A stretch of 64,000 nt of DNA from Xanthomonas indica (GTDB lineage: Bacteria > Pseudomonadota > Gammaproteobacteria > Xanthomonadales > Xanthomonadaceae). Below, piece by piece: positions 1-11,567 of the stretch; the first letter of the stretch is position 1; each line of letters starts with the position of its first letter. The position numbers were made by a program, and so were the translations under genes. Under the pieces are notes generated by a model, which saw nothing but the letters and a program-made list of their open reading frames with translations, made no database searches and was not told the origin of the DNA. The stretch spans positions 2,960,501 to 3,024,500 of the forward strand of contig NZ_CP131914.1 in the NCBI RefSeq assembly GCF_040529045.1, written 5' to 3'.

Positions 1-653
1 ACGATCGCGTCCAGGCGCTTGGTGTCCACGCGCACGGTGTGTTCGGGCTCGGCGGCCTTGGCCGGGGCGGCCGCGGCCTTGGGCGCGGGGCTGGGTGCGC
101 GCGGCGCCGGCTGCAGCGCCTGCGGCGTGGCCGCCGGCGGCGCATCGCCGTGCAACTGGTCCAGCAGCGCCTCGAATTCGTCGTCGCTGATCAGGTCCGC
201 ATCGCCGGCTGCGGCGGCCTTGGGCGCGGGCGCCGGCGCGGCGCTCTTGGCCGGTGCCGGCGCCGGGGCGGCGTCGCCGTGCGCATCGAACTGCGCGATC
301 AGCTCAGGCGGCGCGCGCGGCGGCTCCTGGCCGCTGCCGAAGGCGTCGAGCATCGACTGCAGATAGTCCAGCGACTGCTGCGCGGCGTCGAAGTGCCGCG
401 CCTGCAAGGTGGCCTGGCCGGCACGGGCCATGCCCAGGGTTTCCTCCGCGGCGTGGCACAGCTCGACCATGGCGTTGATCGCCAGAAAGCCGGCGCCGCC
501 CTTGAGCGTATGGAAGCCGCGGAACACGGCGTTGAGCTGGCCGCTGTCCTCTGGCGCCTGCTCCAGCGACACCAACTGCTCGCCGAGCCGGTCCAGGATC
601 TCCTGGGCCTCGATGATGAAATCGGCAGCGATGTCGTCGGGTACGGCGCTCAT
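1..653 (-). CDS. cheA: CheA chemotaxis histidine kinase, N-terminal part (runs off the left edge)
   Basis: Partial gene: the reading frame starts with ATG at 651-653 and is open to base 1, giving about 217 residues. Residues 1-110 are the P1 histidine phosphotransfer domain; the phospho-accepting histidine is His48 in the motif FHTLKGGAGF. This is followed by an Ala/Pro-rich linker (about residues 120-210), as is common before the P2/P3 domains of CheA. CheA autophosphorylates in response to chemoreceptor signals and passes phosphate to CheY. It starts 4 bp after the cheZ stop codon and is the third gene of cheY-cheZ-cheA, downstream of fliA. The kinase and CheW-like domains lie outside the window. 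Confidence 0.95.
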   Translation of the reverse strand, partial: MSAVPDDIAADFIIEAQEILDRLGEQLVSLEQAPEDSGQLNAVFRGFHTLKGGAGFLAINAMVELCHAAEETLGMARAGQATLQARHFDAAQQSLDYLQSMLDAFGSGQEPPRAPPELIAQFDAHGDAAPAPAPAKSAAPAPAPKAAAAGDADLISDDEFEALLDQLHGDAPPAATPQALQPAPRAPSPAPKAAAAPAKAAEPEHTVRVDTKRLDAI

Positions 654-657
654 AGAT

Positions 658-1266
658 TTACAGTCCCAGGCCCGAGAGCAGGTCGTCGGCGTCGTTCTGC
701 GACACGCCGTGGCGGTCCAGGCCGGGCAGGGCCGGGCCGGCCAGGCTGCCGTCGGCCTTGCGTTCTTCCTTCGGCGGCAGACCCAGCGCGCCGAAGCCTT
801 CGTGTACGCGGCGCACGATGCCGGCGACGCGGCGGATGATCTGCCCGGTCAGGTCCTGGAAGCTCTGCGCCAGGGCCATTTCGGTGAGGTTGTGGCGGAT
901 CTTGTCGAGGATCTCGCTCTGGTCGCCGCTGAGGCCGCCGGCCGCCAGCTGGTTGGCCAGCGCACGGCATTCCTCGGCCAGGTCCAGGGTGCGGTGGCTG
1001 GCCTGTTCGGTCATCTCCACCACGTGGTCCAGGCGCGAGCAGGCATCGTCCAGCTCGCCGGCCTCGCTGGGCACCATCGGCAGTTCGCCGAGCGCCTGGC
1101 CCAGATCGCGCGCGAGCCGGCTCAGGCCCTGCATCATCGGCCGCGTGCGCCAGGCGGCGAGGGTGTCGATCTCCCTGCGCCAGCCGGCCTCGTCGCCGTT
1201 TTCCAGCGCGTCCAGCGCGCCTTGCAGGCGTTCGATCAGGGCAGTACGTTCGGCGGTGGCTTCCAT
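658..1266 (-). CDS. cheZ: CheZ, CheY-phosphate phosphatase
   Basis: A 202-residue protein that dephosphorylates CheY-P and so resets the flagellar motor. The diagnostic catalytic segment SFQDLTGQII (about residues 137-146) carries the glutamine that acts on CheY-P, within a long helical hairpin region. The C-terminus, NDADDLLSGLGL, is the tethering peptide that binds CheY. Its length is close to the usual 200-215. The ATG is immediately adjacent to the cheY stop codon, so the two are translationally linked. Phosphatase and substrate being made from neighbouring cistrons is typical of gammaproteobacterial flagellar che operons. Confidence 0.96.
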   Translation of the reverse strand: MEATAERTALIERLQGALDALENGDEAGWRREIDTLAAWRTRPMMQGLSRLARDLGQALGELPMVPSEAGELDDACSRLDHVVEMTEQASHRTLDLAEECRALANQLAAGGLSGDQSEILDKIRHNLTEMALAQSFQDLTGQIIRRVAGIVRRVHEGFGALGLPPKEERKADGSLAGPALPGLDRHGVSQNDADDLLSGLGL

Positions 1267-1662
1267 TTAGGCAGTCGCCCCCAGGCGCTCGAAGATCTTG
1301 CCCAGCTTCTCCTGCAGCGTCTGCGCGGTGAACGGCTTGATGATGTAGCCGTTCACGCCGCACTGCGCGGCCTCGATGATCTGCTCGCGCTTGGCCTCGG
1401 CGGTGACCATCAGCACCGGCAGGTGCTTGAGCTTGTCGTCGGCGCGGATGTTGCGCAGCAGATCGATGCCGGTCATGCCCGGCATGTTCCAGTCGGTGAC
1501 CACGAACTCGAACGGCGCCGAGCGCAGCGCGGCCAGGGCGCTGTTGCCGTCTTCGGCCTCGGCGGTATTGGTGAAGCCCAGATCGCCGAGCAGATTCTTG
1601 ACGATGCGTCGCATCGTCGAGAAATCGTCCACGATCAAAATCCGCATGTTCTTGTTCACCAC
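1267..1662 (-). CDS. cheY: CheY chemotaxis response regulator
   Basis: A 131-residue single-domain receiver. All signature residues keep E. coli CheY numbering: acidic pocket Asp12-Asp13, phospho-acceptor Asp57 in VVTDWNMPG, switch residues Thr87 and Tyr106, and Lys109 in IIKPF. CheY-P binds FliM to change motor rotation. It lies 16 bp after the fliA stop and directly abuts cheZ, so it is probably cotranscribed from the flhF-flhG-fliA transcript. The start codon is ATG, with MVNKNMR preceding the first beta strand. Confidence 0.97.
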   Translation of the reverse strand: MVNKNMRILIVDDFSTMRRIVKNLLGDLGFTNTAEAEDGNSALAALRSAPFEFVVTDWNMPGMTGIDLLRNIRADDKLKHLPVLMVTAEAKREQIIEAAQCGVNGYIIKPFTAQTLQEKLGKIFERLGATA

Positions 1663-1678
1663 TGACTCCTAAGGGTTC

Positions 1679-2428
1679 CTATTCTTCGTCTTCCAGACCG
1701 GCATCGGCGACCTCGAACGCCTTCAGGCGTCCGCGCAACCGTACCGTGGCCTGGCCATGGATCTGACACACGCGCGACTCGCTGACCCCGAGCACCGCGC
1801 CGATTTCCTTGAGGTTCAATTCCTGCTCGTAGTACAGCGACAGCACCAACTGCTCGCGTTCGGGCAATTGCGCGATGGCCTTGCCCAGCTCGCGGCCGAA
1901 TTCGCTGCGCTCGAGCATCTGCTGCGGATTGGGTCCGCCCTTGGCGATGGTATCCAGCTCGCCATGGTCCTCGATGCGCGACTCCAGGCTCAGCACCTGG
2001 CCGCGGGCGGCATCTTCCATCAAACGCAGGTATTCGGGAAGCGGCATCTCCATCGCCGCGGCCACTTCGTTGGCGGCGGCGGCGCGGCCGGTGCTCTGCT
2101 CGATCTTGCGGATCGCCGAGGCGGCATCGCGGGCGCGGCGGTGCACCGAGCGCGGCACCCAGTCGCCGCGGCGGATCTCGTCGATCATCGCGCCGCGGAT
2201 GCGGATCGAGGCGTAGGTCTCGAACGAGGCGCCCTGTTCGGCGTCGTAGCTGCGCGAGGCCTCGATCAGGCCGATCATGCCGGCCTGGATCAGGTCGTCG
2301 ATCTCCACGCTGGCCGGCAGCCGCGCCGCCAGGTGGTGGGCGATGCGCCGGACCAGGTCCGAGTGCTGGGCGATGTAGTCGTTGGCGCTGTTGCGCTGGA
2401 CGGCGCGGTAGTGGGCGGCGGCGTTCAT
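1679..2428 (-). CDS. fliA: FliA, flagellar sigma-28 factor
   Basis: A 249-residue alternative sigma factor of the sigma-28 class, the normal length. Region 2 is visible as the run from LVRRIAHHLAARL to FETYASIRIRGAMIDEIR (about residues 23-83), followed by WVPRS, typical of FliA region 3. The region 4 helix-turn-helix is around EIGAVLGVSESRVCQIHG near residues 205-225. It directs transcription of late flagellar genes; candidate target promoters occur in this window upstream of both flagellins, flgM, fliS, cheV and the diguanylate cyclase. The start ATG overlaps the flhG stop by 4 bp (ATGA). FlgM, its anti-sigma factor, is encoded at 58921-59238. Confidence 0.97.
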   Translation of the reverse strand: MNAAAHYRAVQRNSANDYIAQHSDLVRRIAHHLAARLPASVEIDDLIQAGMIGLIEASRSYDAEQGASFETYASIRIRGAMIDEIRRGDWVPRSVHRRARDAASAIRKIEQSTGRAAAANEVAAAMEMPLPEYLRLMEDAARGQVLSLESRIEDHGELDTIAKGGPNPQQMLERSEFGRELGKAIAQLPEREQLVLSLYYEQELNLKEIGAVLGVSESRVCQIHGQATVRLRGRLKAFEVADAGLEDEE

Positions 2429-3309
2429 GCGGCCACCCCGCGCTGGATGATGCGTTCGACGAAGAACTCGACGTTGCCGCGCGGGGCGGTCGGCGCCTGC
2501 CAGCGCGCGGTGCGCCGGGCGATCTCCGAGATCGCCTGCGCCGACGGGCTGGACGGGTAGGCCTTGACCACCGGCTGCTGGCGCTGCACCGACAGGCGCA
2601 GCCAGTCGTCCTGCGGCACGCAGCCCAGGTAGTTCAGCGACACGTCGCCGAGGAACTTCTCGCAGACCCGGCTGAGCTTGTCGTACAGCAGGCGGCCCTC
2701 GTTGAGGTCGCGGACCATGTTGGCGACGATCTGCACCCGGTCCACGCCGCGCTCGCGCGAGAGGACCTTGATCAGGGCGTAGGCGTCGGTGATGGAGGCC
2801 GGCTCGTCGCAGACCACCACCACCGCGTCCTGCGCGGCCTGGCAGAAGGTCAGCACGCTGTCGGTGATGCCGGCGGCGGTGTCGACGATCATCACGTCCA
2901 GCTCGCGCTGCAGTTCGGAGAACACGTTGACCAGGCCCACGTGCTGGGCCGGCGGCAGCTCGGCCATGTAGCGGCGGCCGGAGGCGGCGGGCACCACCAT
3001 CAGCCCGTTGGGCATGTCGATCAGCACCTCTTCCAGGGTGCAGCGCCCGGCGACCAGGTCGGCCACGGTGAACTTGGGGGTCAGCCCCAGCAGCACGTCG
3101 ACGTTGGCCAGGCCGAGGTCGGCGTCCAGCAGCAGGGTGCGCTTGCCCATGTCGGCCAGCGCCATGGACAGGTTGACCGAGATGTTGGTCTTGCCCACGC
3201 CGCCCTTGCCGCCGGTCACGGCGATGGTGCGCACCGGACCCAGCGGTTCGCTGCGCGTCGCCGACAGGGGGAAGGCATTGGTCAGATTGACGTAGTCACG
3301 CGACGGCAT
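2425..3309 (-). CDS. flhG: FlhG (FleN/MinD-like), flagellar number regulator ATPase
   Basis: A 294-residue MinD/ParA-family ATPase that restricts flagellar number and, in polar flagellates, antagonises FleQ. The deviant Walker A motif VTGGKGGVGKT (residues 31-41) has the signature lysine before the GxGKT. LLLDADLGLANVDVLLGL and IVDTAAGI are the following MinD-type motifs. I chose ATG 3309 (MPSRDYVNLTN) rather than an upstream in-frame start at 3420. The extra 37 residues lie inside flhF and look non-conserved, whereas 3309 gives a 14-bp overlap with the flhF end. The C-terminus overlaps fliA by 4 bp. Confidence 0.95.
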   Translation of the reverse strand: MPSRDYVNLTNAFPLSATRSEPLGPVRTIAVTGGKGGVGKTNISVNLSMALADMGKRTLLLDADLGLANVDVLLGLTPKFTVADLVAGRCTLEEVLIDMPNGLMVVPAASGRRYMAELPPAQHVGLVNVFSELQRELDVMIVDTAAGITDSVLTFCQAAQDAVVVVCDEPASITDAYALIKVLSRERGVDRVQIVANMVRDLNEGRLLYDKLSRVCEKFLGDVSLNYLGCVPQDDWLRLSVQRQQPVVKAYPSSPSAQAISEIARRTARWQAPTAPRGNVEFFVERIIQRGVAA

Positions 3310-4912
3310 GGGTCTGCTCCGGAGTACAGGGCTTATCGGCAGCGCGCCGCAAATCTTCAAGGCGCAATACCAGGCTGGCGGCGTTGGCGCGGTGCAGGTC
3401 GTCCGGCACACGCTGTCCATCGGTCACCCAGGTGATGGGGAGGCGGTGGTCCACGACCACCGACAAGGCACTGCCGAACCGCCCGGTCTCGTCCAACTTG
3501 GTCATGATGACCCCCTGTGGGTCGGCGCCGGCGAACCGGCGCACCACCTCGTCCAGGTCGGAGAAATGGGCGTTGGCAGGGAGGACCAGCAAGGATCGGA
3601 CCACGCGCGAGGCGCGCAGCCAGTGCAACTGGGCGGCCAGGGCGCGGTCGCGCTGGCCCATGCCGGCGGTGTCGATCAGCACCAGCTTGTAGTCGGCCAG
3701 GCGTTCCAGCAGCTGCTGCAGCGCGGCATCGCTGTCGGCCTCGTGCACGGCGATGCCGAGCTGGCGGCCGTAGCTGTGCAGCTGTTCGCGGCCGCCGACG
3801 CGGACGGTGTCGGTGGTGACCAGGGCCACGTCGCGGGCGGCATGGCGCTCCAGGAAGCGCGAGGCCAGCTTGGCGATGGTGGTGGTCTTGCCGGCGCCGG
3901 TGGGGCCGATCAGGGCGATCACGCCGCCTTCCTCGAGGGGATCCAGCGCGGCGATCGGCAGGCGCTTGGACAGCAGGCCCAGCATCAGCCCGCGGCCGCG
4001 GTGCAGCTCCAGGTCGGCGGGGATCTGCATGACCACGTCGCGAGTGATGCCGCTGTCGAAGCCGTAGTCGTCCATCAGCTCCAGCGCCTGGGCGCGGACC
4101 GGCGAGCCGCGCAGACGCTCGTCGGTGAGGCGGTTCATCTCGCGCTCGATCATCTGCCGCATCAGCGCCAGTTCGTCGCGCAGCTGCGTCAATTGTTCGT
4201 CGTTCTGCGGGGCGGGGAAGGTCGGCACCGCCGCCAGCGCCGCCGCCGCCGGGATTCCGGCAGTGGCCGGCGCGTCGGCCTTGGCCACGCTGGGCGCGGC
4301 CGGGGCCGGGCTCGCCACCGGGGTCAGCGCCACCGCGGCGACGTCGTCGCGCCAGGCCGGCGCGGCGTCGACGGCCGGCGCCGCGGTGGCGGCGGCGAAC
4401 GGGCTGGGCATCGGCACGCTGATCGGGGCGTTGCGGAACACGTCCTCGGGGATGCTGAAGTCGGCGCGGGCCGGGGCCTTGGCCGCTGCGGCCGGACGCG
4501 CTGCGGCGGCCGGCGCCGCCGCGGCGGGCATGGCCGAGGCGGCCAGCGCCGCCGGCTGGGTCAGCGGCCGGGCCGCGGGCGCGGCCGGGGCGGCCGGCGC
4601 GGCACCGCCGCGGCGTTCGCTGATCGCGGCCATCATCGCCATCGCCGGGTTGGCCGCGGCGCTCTCACCACGCGCGGCGCGCGGGGCGGGAGCGGCCGGT
4701 GCCTGCGCCGCGGCGGCGCGCGGCGCCTCGTCCGGGCGCACCGCATCCAGCGCCCGCTGCACCAGGGCTTCGTCGTAATTGCTGGCGGCGACGATCTCGA
4801 TGCCCTCGTCGGTACGCCGGTTGGACAGGATCACCGCATCCGGGCCGTGCTCGTCGCGCACCATCCGGAAGGCGGTGCGCATGTCGGGGGCGACAAAGCG
4901 TTTGATCTTCAT
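3296..4912 (-). CDS. flhF: FlhF, SRP-like GTPase for flagellar placement
   Basis: A 538-residue SRP-family GTPase that places the flagellum at the pole. The N-terminal B domain (residues 1-60, MKIKRFVAPDMRTAFRMV, ILSNRR) is followed by a very long Ala/Pro-rich linker to about residue 230. The N domain comes next, then the G domain with P-loop GPTGAGKTTT (about residues 335-344), DTVRVGGREQL, DTAGMGQRD and TKLDETGRFG. The linker makes it longer than many FlhF proteins. flhA lies 170 bp upstream. The intervening DNA carries an inverted GGGAAT-type repeat and no recognisable sigma-54 or sigma-28 promoter, so it may be read through from flhA. Confidence 0.96.
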   Translation of the reverse strand: MKIKRFVAPDMRTAFRMVRDEHGPDAVILSNRRTDEGIEIVAASNYDEALVQRALDAVRPDEAPRAAAAQAPAAPAPRAARGESAAANPAMAMMAAISERRGGAAPAAPAAPAARPLTQPAALAASAMPAAAAPAAAARPAAAAKAPARADFSIPEDVFRNAPISVPMPSPFAAATAAPAVDAAPAWRDDVAAVALTPVASPAPAAPSVAKADAPATAGIPAAAALAAVPTFPAPQNDEQLTQLRDELALMRQMIEREMNRLTDERLRGSPVRAQALELMDDYGFDSGITRDVVMQIPADLELHRGRGLMLGLLSKRLPIAALDPLEEGGVIALIGPTGAGKTTTIAKLASRFLERHAARDVALVTTDTVRVGGREQLHSYGRQLGIAVHEADSDAALQQLLERLADYKLVLIDTAGMGQRDRALAAQLHWLRASRVVRSLLVLPANAHFSDLDEVVRRFAGADPQGVIMTKLDETGRFGSALSVVVDHRLPITWVTDGQRVPDDLHRANAASLVLRLEDLRRAADKPCTPEQTHAVA

Positions 4913-4932
4913 GGGTGGGAGCCGGAAATGGT

Positions 4933-5077
4933 GAATGGGGAATTGGGAATGGATGCGGGATCGGTGCCGGTACGTGGCGGGCCGCGGTGTCGTGTCTGGT
5001 TTTTCGTGATCGTGTTCATTGCTCTCTCCGCTGCCGGGGCAAGGGTGCGATTCCCCATTCCCTATTCCCGATTCCCG
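4933..5077. repeat. Inverted GGAATCGGGAAT-type intergenic repeat, copy 1
   Basis: The 170-bp flhA-flhF spacer holds a G-rich arm at 4933-4952 (GAATGGGGAATTGGGAATGG) and an inverted arm at 5050-5077 built from ATTCCC/ATTCCCC units. The arms are about 97 nt apart, and the inverted arm ends 5 bp from the flhA stop codon. The same repeat unit occurs at two other intergenic places in this window. It resembles REP-like palindromic elements of xanthomonads; any role (mRNA end protection, transposase-dependent spread) is inference. Confidence 0.75.
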
Positions 5078-5082
5078 TCATC

Positions 5083-7164
5083 TCAACTGATCGTGCCCAC
5101 CAGCTTCAGCCGCTTGTCCTCCGGCACTTCGCTGTAGGACAGGACCGACAGCGCGGGGACGCTGTGGCGGACCAGGCGGGCGAGGGCGGCGCGGACCTGC
5201 GCCGGGACCAGCACCACTGCCGGTTCGTTGCGCGCCTCCTGCTTGCTCACGCAGTCCGCCAGACTTTGGTGCAAGCGTTCGGCCAGTCCGGGTTCCAGCG
5301 CCGCGCCGTTGCCCTGGGTAGAGTCCTGCAAGACACGTTCCAATTGCGGGGCCAGGGTGAACACCGGCAGTTCCGGGGCCATGCCGGCGATCTCCTGGAC
5401 GATGAAACGGCCCAGGGCGTTGCGCACGGCGGCGGTCAGCGCGCCGGGTTCCTGACTCTGCGGGGCATGCTCGACCAGGGCCTCGACGATCTTGCGCAGC
5501 TGCCGCACCGGGATCTTCTCGATCAGCAGGTTCTGCAGCACCCGCACCACCACCGACAGCGGCAGCGCCTTGGGGGTGAGATCCTCGACCAGCTTGGGCG
5601 CGCTCTTGGCCAGGGTCGCCAGCAGCTGCTGCACTTCCTCGTGGCCGAGCAGTTCCGGGGCGTGCTCACGGATCAGGTGCGAGAGGTGGGTGGCGATCAC
5701 CGTGGCCGGGTCGACCACGGTGTAGCCCATGGTCTCGGCCTGGGCGCGCAGGTGCGGCTGGATCCAGATCGCATCCAGGCCGAACGCCGGGTCCTTGCCG
5801 GGAATGCCGTCGATCTTGCCGAGCGCGCCGCCCGGGTCCAGCGCCAGTTCGCGGTCCGGGTGGATGTCAGCGGTGGCCACCGGCACGCCGTGCACCAGCA
5901 GGCGGTAGGCATTGGCCGGCAATTCCAGGTTGTCGCGGATATGCACCGGCGGCACCAGGAAGCCGATGTCCTGGGTCAGCTTGCGGCGCACGCCCTTGAT
6001 GCGGGCCATCAGTTCGCCGCCCTGGGCCTTGTCCACCAGCGGGATCAGCCGGTAGCCGACCTCCAGGCCCAGCGGGTCGATCGGGCGCAGTTCGTCCCAG
6101 CCCAGTTCGGCATTGGCCTGGGCCGCAGCCGCGGCCTGCGGCGCCGCCTCGGCGGCGGCCGGCGGCGGCAGCAGGCTGCGCTTCCACATCTTCCAGGCCA
6201 GCAGGCCCAGGATCAGCGCCAGCGTCAAGAAAGCGACATTGGGCATGCCCGGGATCAGGCCGACCAGGCCCAGGATCGCGGCGGCCACCGCCAGCGCCTT
6301 ATGCTGGCCGAACACCTGGCCCATCATCGAGGCGCCCATGTCCTGCGAACGCGAGGCGCGGGTGACCAGCATCGCCACCGCCGAGGACACCAGCAGCGCC
6401 GGCAACTGCGCGACCAGGCCGTCGCCGATCGACAGCAGGGTATAGGTGGAGGCCGCCTGCGCGAACGGCATGCCATGCTGCAGCACGCCGACCGCCATGC
6501 CGCCGATCAGGTTGATGAACAGGATCAGGATGCCGGCGATGGCGTCGCCGCGGATGAACTTGCTGGCGCCGTCCATCGAGCCGTAGAAGTCGGCTTCCTC
6601 GCGCACTTCCTCGCGGCGGGCCTTGGCTTCCTCGCGGGTCAGCAGGCCGGCGTTGAGGTCGGCGTCGATCGCCATCTGCTTGCCGGGCATGGCGTCGAGG
6701 ATGAAGCGCGCGGTCACTTCCGACACGCGCCCGGCGCCCTTGGTGATGACCACGAAGTTGATGATGGTCAGGATCGCGAACACCACGATGCCGACCGCAT
6801 AGTTGCCGCCGATCACGAATTCGCCGAAGGCCTCGATCACCTTGCCGGCGGCGCCGTGGCCGTTCTGGCCGTTGATCAGGATCACGCGGGTGGAGGCCAC
6901 GTTCAGCGCCAGGCGCAGCATCGTGGTCATCAGCAGCACGATCGGGAAGATGCTGAACTCCAGCGGCCGCTTCACGTACACCACCGCCAGCAGCACCATC
7001 AGCGAGATGGCGATGTTGAAGGTGAACAGGGCGTCCAGCACCGGGGCGGCCAGCGGCACCACCACCATCGCCAGCATCAGCAACACGATCACCGGGGCGC
7101 CGAGCCCGTGCTTGATCATGTCCATGACTTTGCGCGTATTCATCTGCGCGGCGGGCTGACTCAT
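5083..7164 (-). CDS. flhA: FlhA, flagellar export gate protein
   Basis: A 693-residue membrane protein of the flagellar type III export gate, the usual length. The N-terminal half has about eight membrane segments, beginning APVIVLLMLAMVVVPL. The FHIPEP-family cytoplasmic loop around GRVSEVTARFILDAMPGKQMAID is present, with PGKQMAID as the family signature. The C-terminal half (about residues 360-693) is the cytoplasmic ring domain that docks chaperone-substrate complexes. A second possible start, MNTRKVM, is 7 residues inside. The ATG overlaps the flhB stop (ATGA), so translation is coupled. The likely promoter is the sigma-54 site before flhB. Confidence 0.97.
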   Translation of the reverse strand: MSQPAAQMNTRKVMDMIKHGLGAPVIVLLMLAMVVVPLAAPVLDALFTFNIAISLMVLLAVVYVKRPLEFSIFPIVLLMTTMLRLALNVASTRVILINGQNGHGAAGKVIEAFGEFVIGGNYAVGIVVFAILTIINFVVITKGAGRVSEVTARFILDAMPGKQMAIDADLNAGLLTREEAKARREEVREEADFYGSMDGASKFIRGDAIAGILILFINLIGGMAVGVLQHGMPFAQAASTYTLLSIGDGLVAQLPALLVSSAVAMLVTRASRSQDMGASMMGQVFGQHKALAVAAAILGLVGLIPGMPNVAFLTLALILGLLAWKMWKRSLLPPPAAAEAAPQAAAAAQANAELGWDELRPIDPLGLEVGYRLIPLVDKAQGGELMARIKGVRRKLTQDIGFLVPPVHIRDNLELPANAYRLLVHGVPVATADIHPDRELALDPGGALGKIDGIPGKDPAFGLDAIWIQPHLRAQAETMGYTVVDPATVIATHLSHLIREHAPELLGHEEVQQLLATLAKSAPKLVEDLTPKALPLSVVVRVLQNLLIEKIPVRQLRKIVEALVEHAPQSQEPGALTAAVRNALGRFIVQEIAGMAPELPVFTLAPQLERVLQDSTQGNGAALEPGLAERLHQSLADCVSKQEARNEPAVVLVPAQVRAALARLVRHSVPALSVLSYSEVPEDKRLKLVGTIS

Positions 7165-8291
7165 GGCTGGCTCCCCGGGGCGAATTCATCGACTTCCAGC
7201 GGCGGCAACGGCGGCATCGGCCCGCTGCGCCAGGCGCGCAGCTGGTAGACGTACGAGAGGACCTGCGCCACCGCGGAATACAGTCTCACGGGAATTTCCT
7301 TGCCGAGTTGGCCTTCCCTATACAAGGCGCGTGCCAAAGGCGGGGCCGAGATCACCGCCACCCGGTGCTGCTCGCCCACCTCGCGGATGCGGAAGGCGAT
7401 CTCGTCCACGCCCTTGGCCACCACGGTGGGGGCGCGCATGCGCCCGCTCTCGTACTTCAGCGCCACCGCGTAGTGGGTGGGGTTGACCACCACCACGTCG
7501 GCCTTGGGGACCGCTTCCATCATCCGCCGCTGCGACATCTGCATCTGCATCTGGCGGATGCGGCCCTTGACCTCGGGGCTGCCGTCGCTTTCCTTCATTT
7601 CCCGGCGCACTTCCTCCCGGGTCATCTTCAATTTGCGGATGTAATTCCACTTCTGATAGGGCGCGTCGATCGCGGCCAGCAGCGCCAGCGCGCCGGCGGT
7701 GTACAGCAGCAGCCGCAGGGTGAACCCCAGGCCGTGGCCGATGGCCTGCTCCAGCGGCTGCAGCAGCAGCCCGCGCAGGAAGTCGACGCTGCCCCACAGG
7801 CACAGCAGCGCGGCACCGCCGACGAAGCCCATGCGCAGGATCGATTTCAGCAGTTCGGCGATGGTCTCGGCGCCGTACATGCGGCTCAGCCCGGCCATCG
7901 GGTTGAGCCGGTCGAACTTGGGGATCAGCGCCTGGCCGGAGAAGCGCAGGGTGCCCATCAGCACCGGCGCGGCGAAGCTGGCGGCAAAGCAGATGCCGAC
8001 CAGCGGCAGCACCACCCAGAGCAGGTTCAGCAGCAGCTCGCCGAAATGGCCGAACATGGCCTCCGGATGCTGGCGCAGCGACAGGTCCGGGCGCAGCGCC
8101 TGTTTCAGCCAGGCCACCGCGCCGGCGGTCATGGAGGTGGACAGCCCCATCAGGGCGAAGACGCCGGCGCTGAACACCGCGGCCGTCGCCAGTTCGCGCG
8201 AATGCGGGATGTTGCCCTGTTCGCGGGCTTCGCGCAGACGTTTGTCTGTTGGCTGTTCTGTGCGCTCTGCGCCTTCTTCGCTCTCGGACAT
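7161..8291 (-). CDS. flhB: FlhB, export apparatus specificity switch
   Basis: A 376-residue export-gate protein with an N-terminal hydrophilic stretch (SEEGAERTEQPTDKRLREAREQG, split here as SEEGAERTEQPTDKRL and REAREQG), four membrane segments, and a C-terminal cytoplasmic domain. The NPTH autocleavage motif is at about residues 268-271 (VVVNPTHYAVAL). Cleavage after the Asn switches export from hook to filament substrates. I chose the ATG at 8291 (MSESEEG) over an upstream one at 8327, because the family begins with this acidic stretch and the sigma-54 site at 8328-8343 leaves a short 27-nt leader. It overlaps flhA by 4 bp. Confidence 0.96.
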   Translation of the reverse strand: MSESEEGAERTEQPTDKRLREAREQGNIPHSRELATAAVFSAGVFALMGLSTSMTAGAVAWLKQALRPDLSLRQHPEAMFGHFGELLLNLLWVVLPLVGICFAASFAAPVLMGTLRFSGQALIPKFDRLNPMAGLSRMYGAETIAELLKSILRMGFVGGAALLCLWGSVDFLRGLLLQPLEQAIGHGLGFTLRLLLYTAGALALLAAIDAPYQKWNYIRKLKMTREEVRREMKESDGSPEVKGRIRQMQMQMSQRRMMEAVPKADVVVVNPTHYAVALKYESGRMRAPTVVAKGVDEIAFRIREVGEQHRVAVISAPPLARALYREGQLGKEIPVRLYSAVAQVLSYVYQLRAWRSGPMPPLPPLEVDEFAPGSQP

Positions 8292-8327
8292 CGGGGGATG
8301 CGCTCGGCCAGGATCGACCCTGCGCAC

Positions 8328-8343
8328 TGCAAGGACCGTGCCG
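8328..8343 (-). promoter_or_regulatory. Sigma-54 promoter of flhB-flhA
   Basis: On the minus strand the site reads CGGCACGGTCCTTGCA, with GG and GC separated by exactly 10 bases (-24/-12). Predicted transcription starts near 8317, about 27 nt before the flhB ATG. It is one of nine such sites in the window, all placed ahead of flagellar operons. FleQ is the probable activator. Confidence 0.85.
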
Positions 8344-8391
8344 GTCCTTGGTCGGGCACCTACCGCCGCCGCGACGCGCCTTCAGGCCCGG

Positions 8392-11298
<2,907 letters not shown>

Positions 11299-11481
11299 AT
11301 GACGCTCAGCCGCCGCTGTGCCGCCGTGGGACACGGCGATGGCTGGCACGAGCGAGCGCTGGCGGGTGGTGGAGCATGGCGTGCGCGGGCGGCGGAGGAG
11401 GGGCGGAGCGGCGATCGGCAGTGTAAGGACAGCCGGCCTTGCCGCCGCTCATCCTGGCGTCACACTGCTCGCCTTCTGCCG

Positions 11482-11509
11482 GTATCGGCCGGGTCGCGGC
11501 GCAGCTTGA
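11482..11509 (-). promoter_or_regulatory. Sigma-28-type promoter ahead of the diguanylate cyclase gene
   Basis: On the minus strand TCAAGC is followed by 14 bases and GCCGATAC, matching the TCAAG(T/C)-N14-GCCGATA form seen also before fliS and cheV in this window. The predicted start is near 11475, leaving a leader of about 177 nt before the ATG at 11298. This would place the c-di-GMP synthase in the late flagellar class. Confidence 0.7.
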
Positions 11510-11567
11510 GTACCAGGGCGTGCCATCCTTTCCCCGGCGCGGCATGCCCGGGGATGGACCACACGCC

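Noticed and set aside
4915-7248. Long plus-strand frame (777 residues) opposite flhA, and similar ones at 3308-5137, 7699-9990 and 21222-23966.
   Set aside because: His/Arg/Gln-rich antisense shadows of conserved minus-strand genes, without ribosome binding sites or family features.
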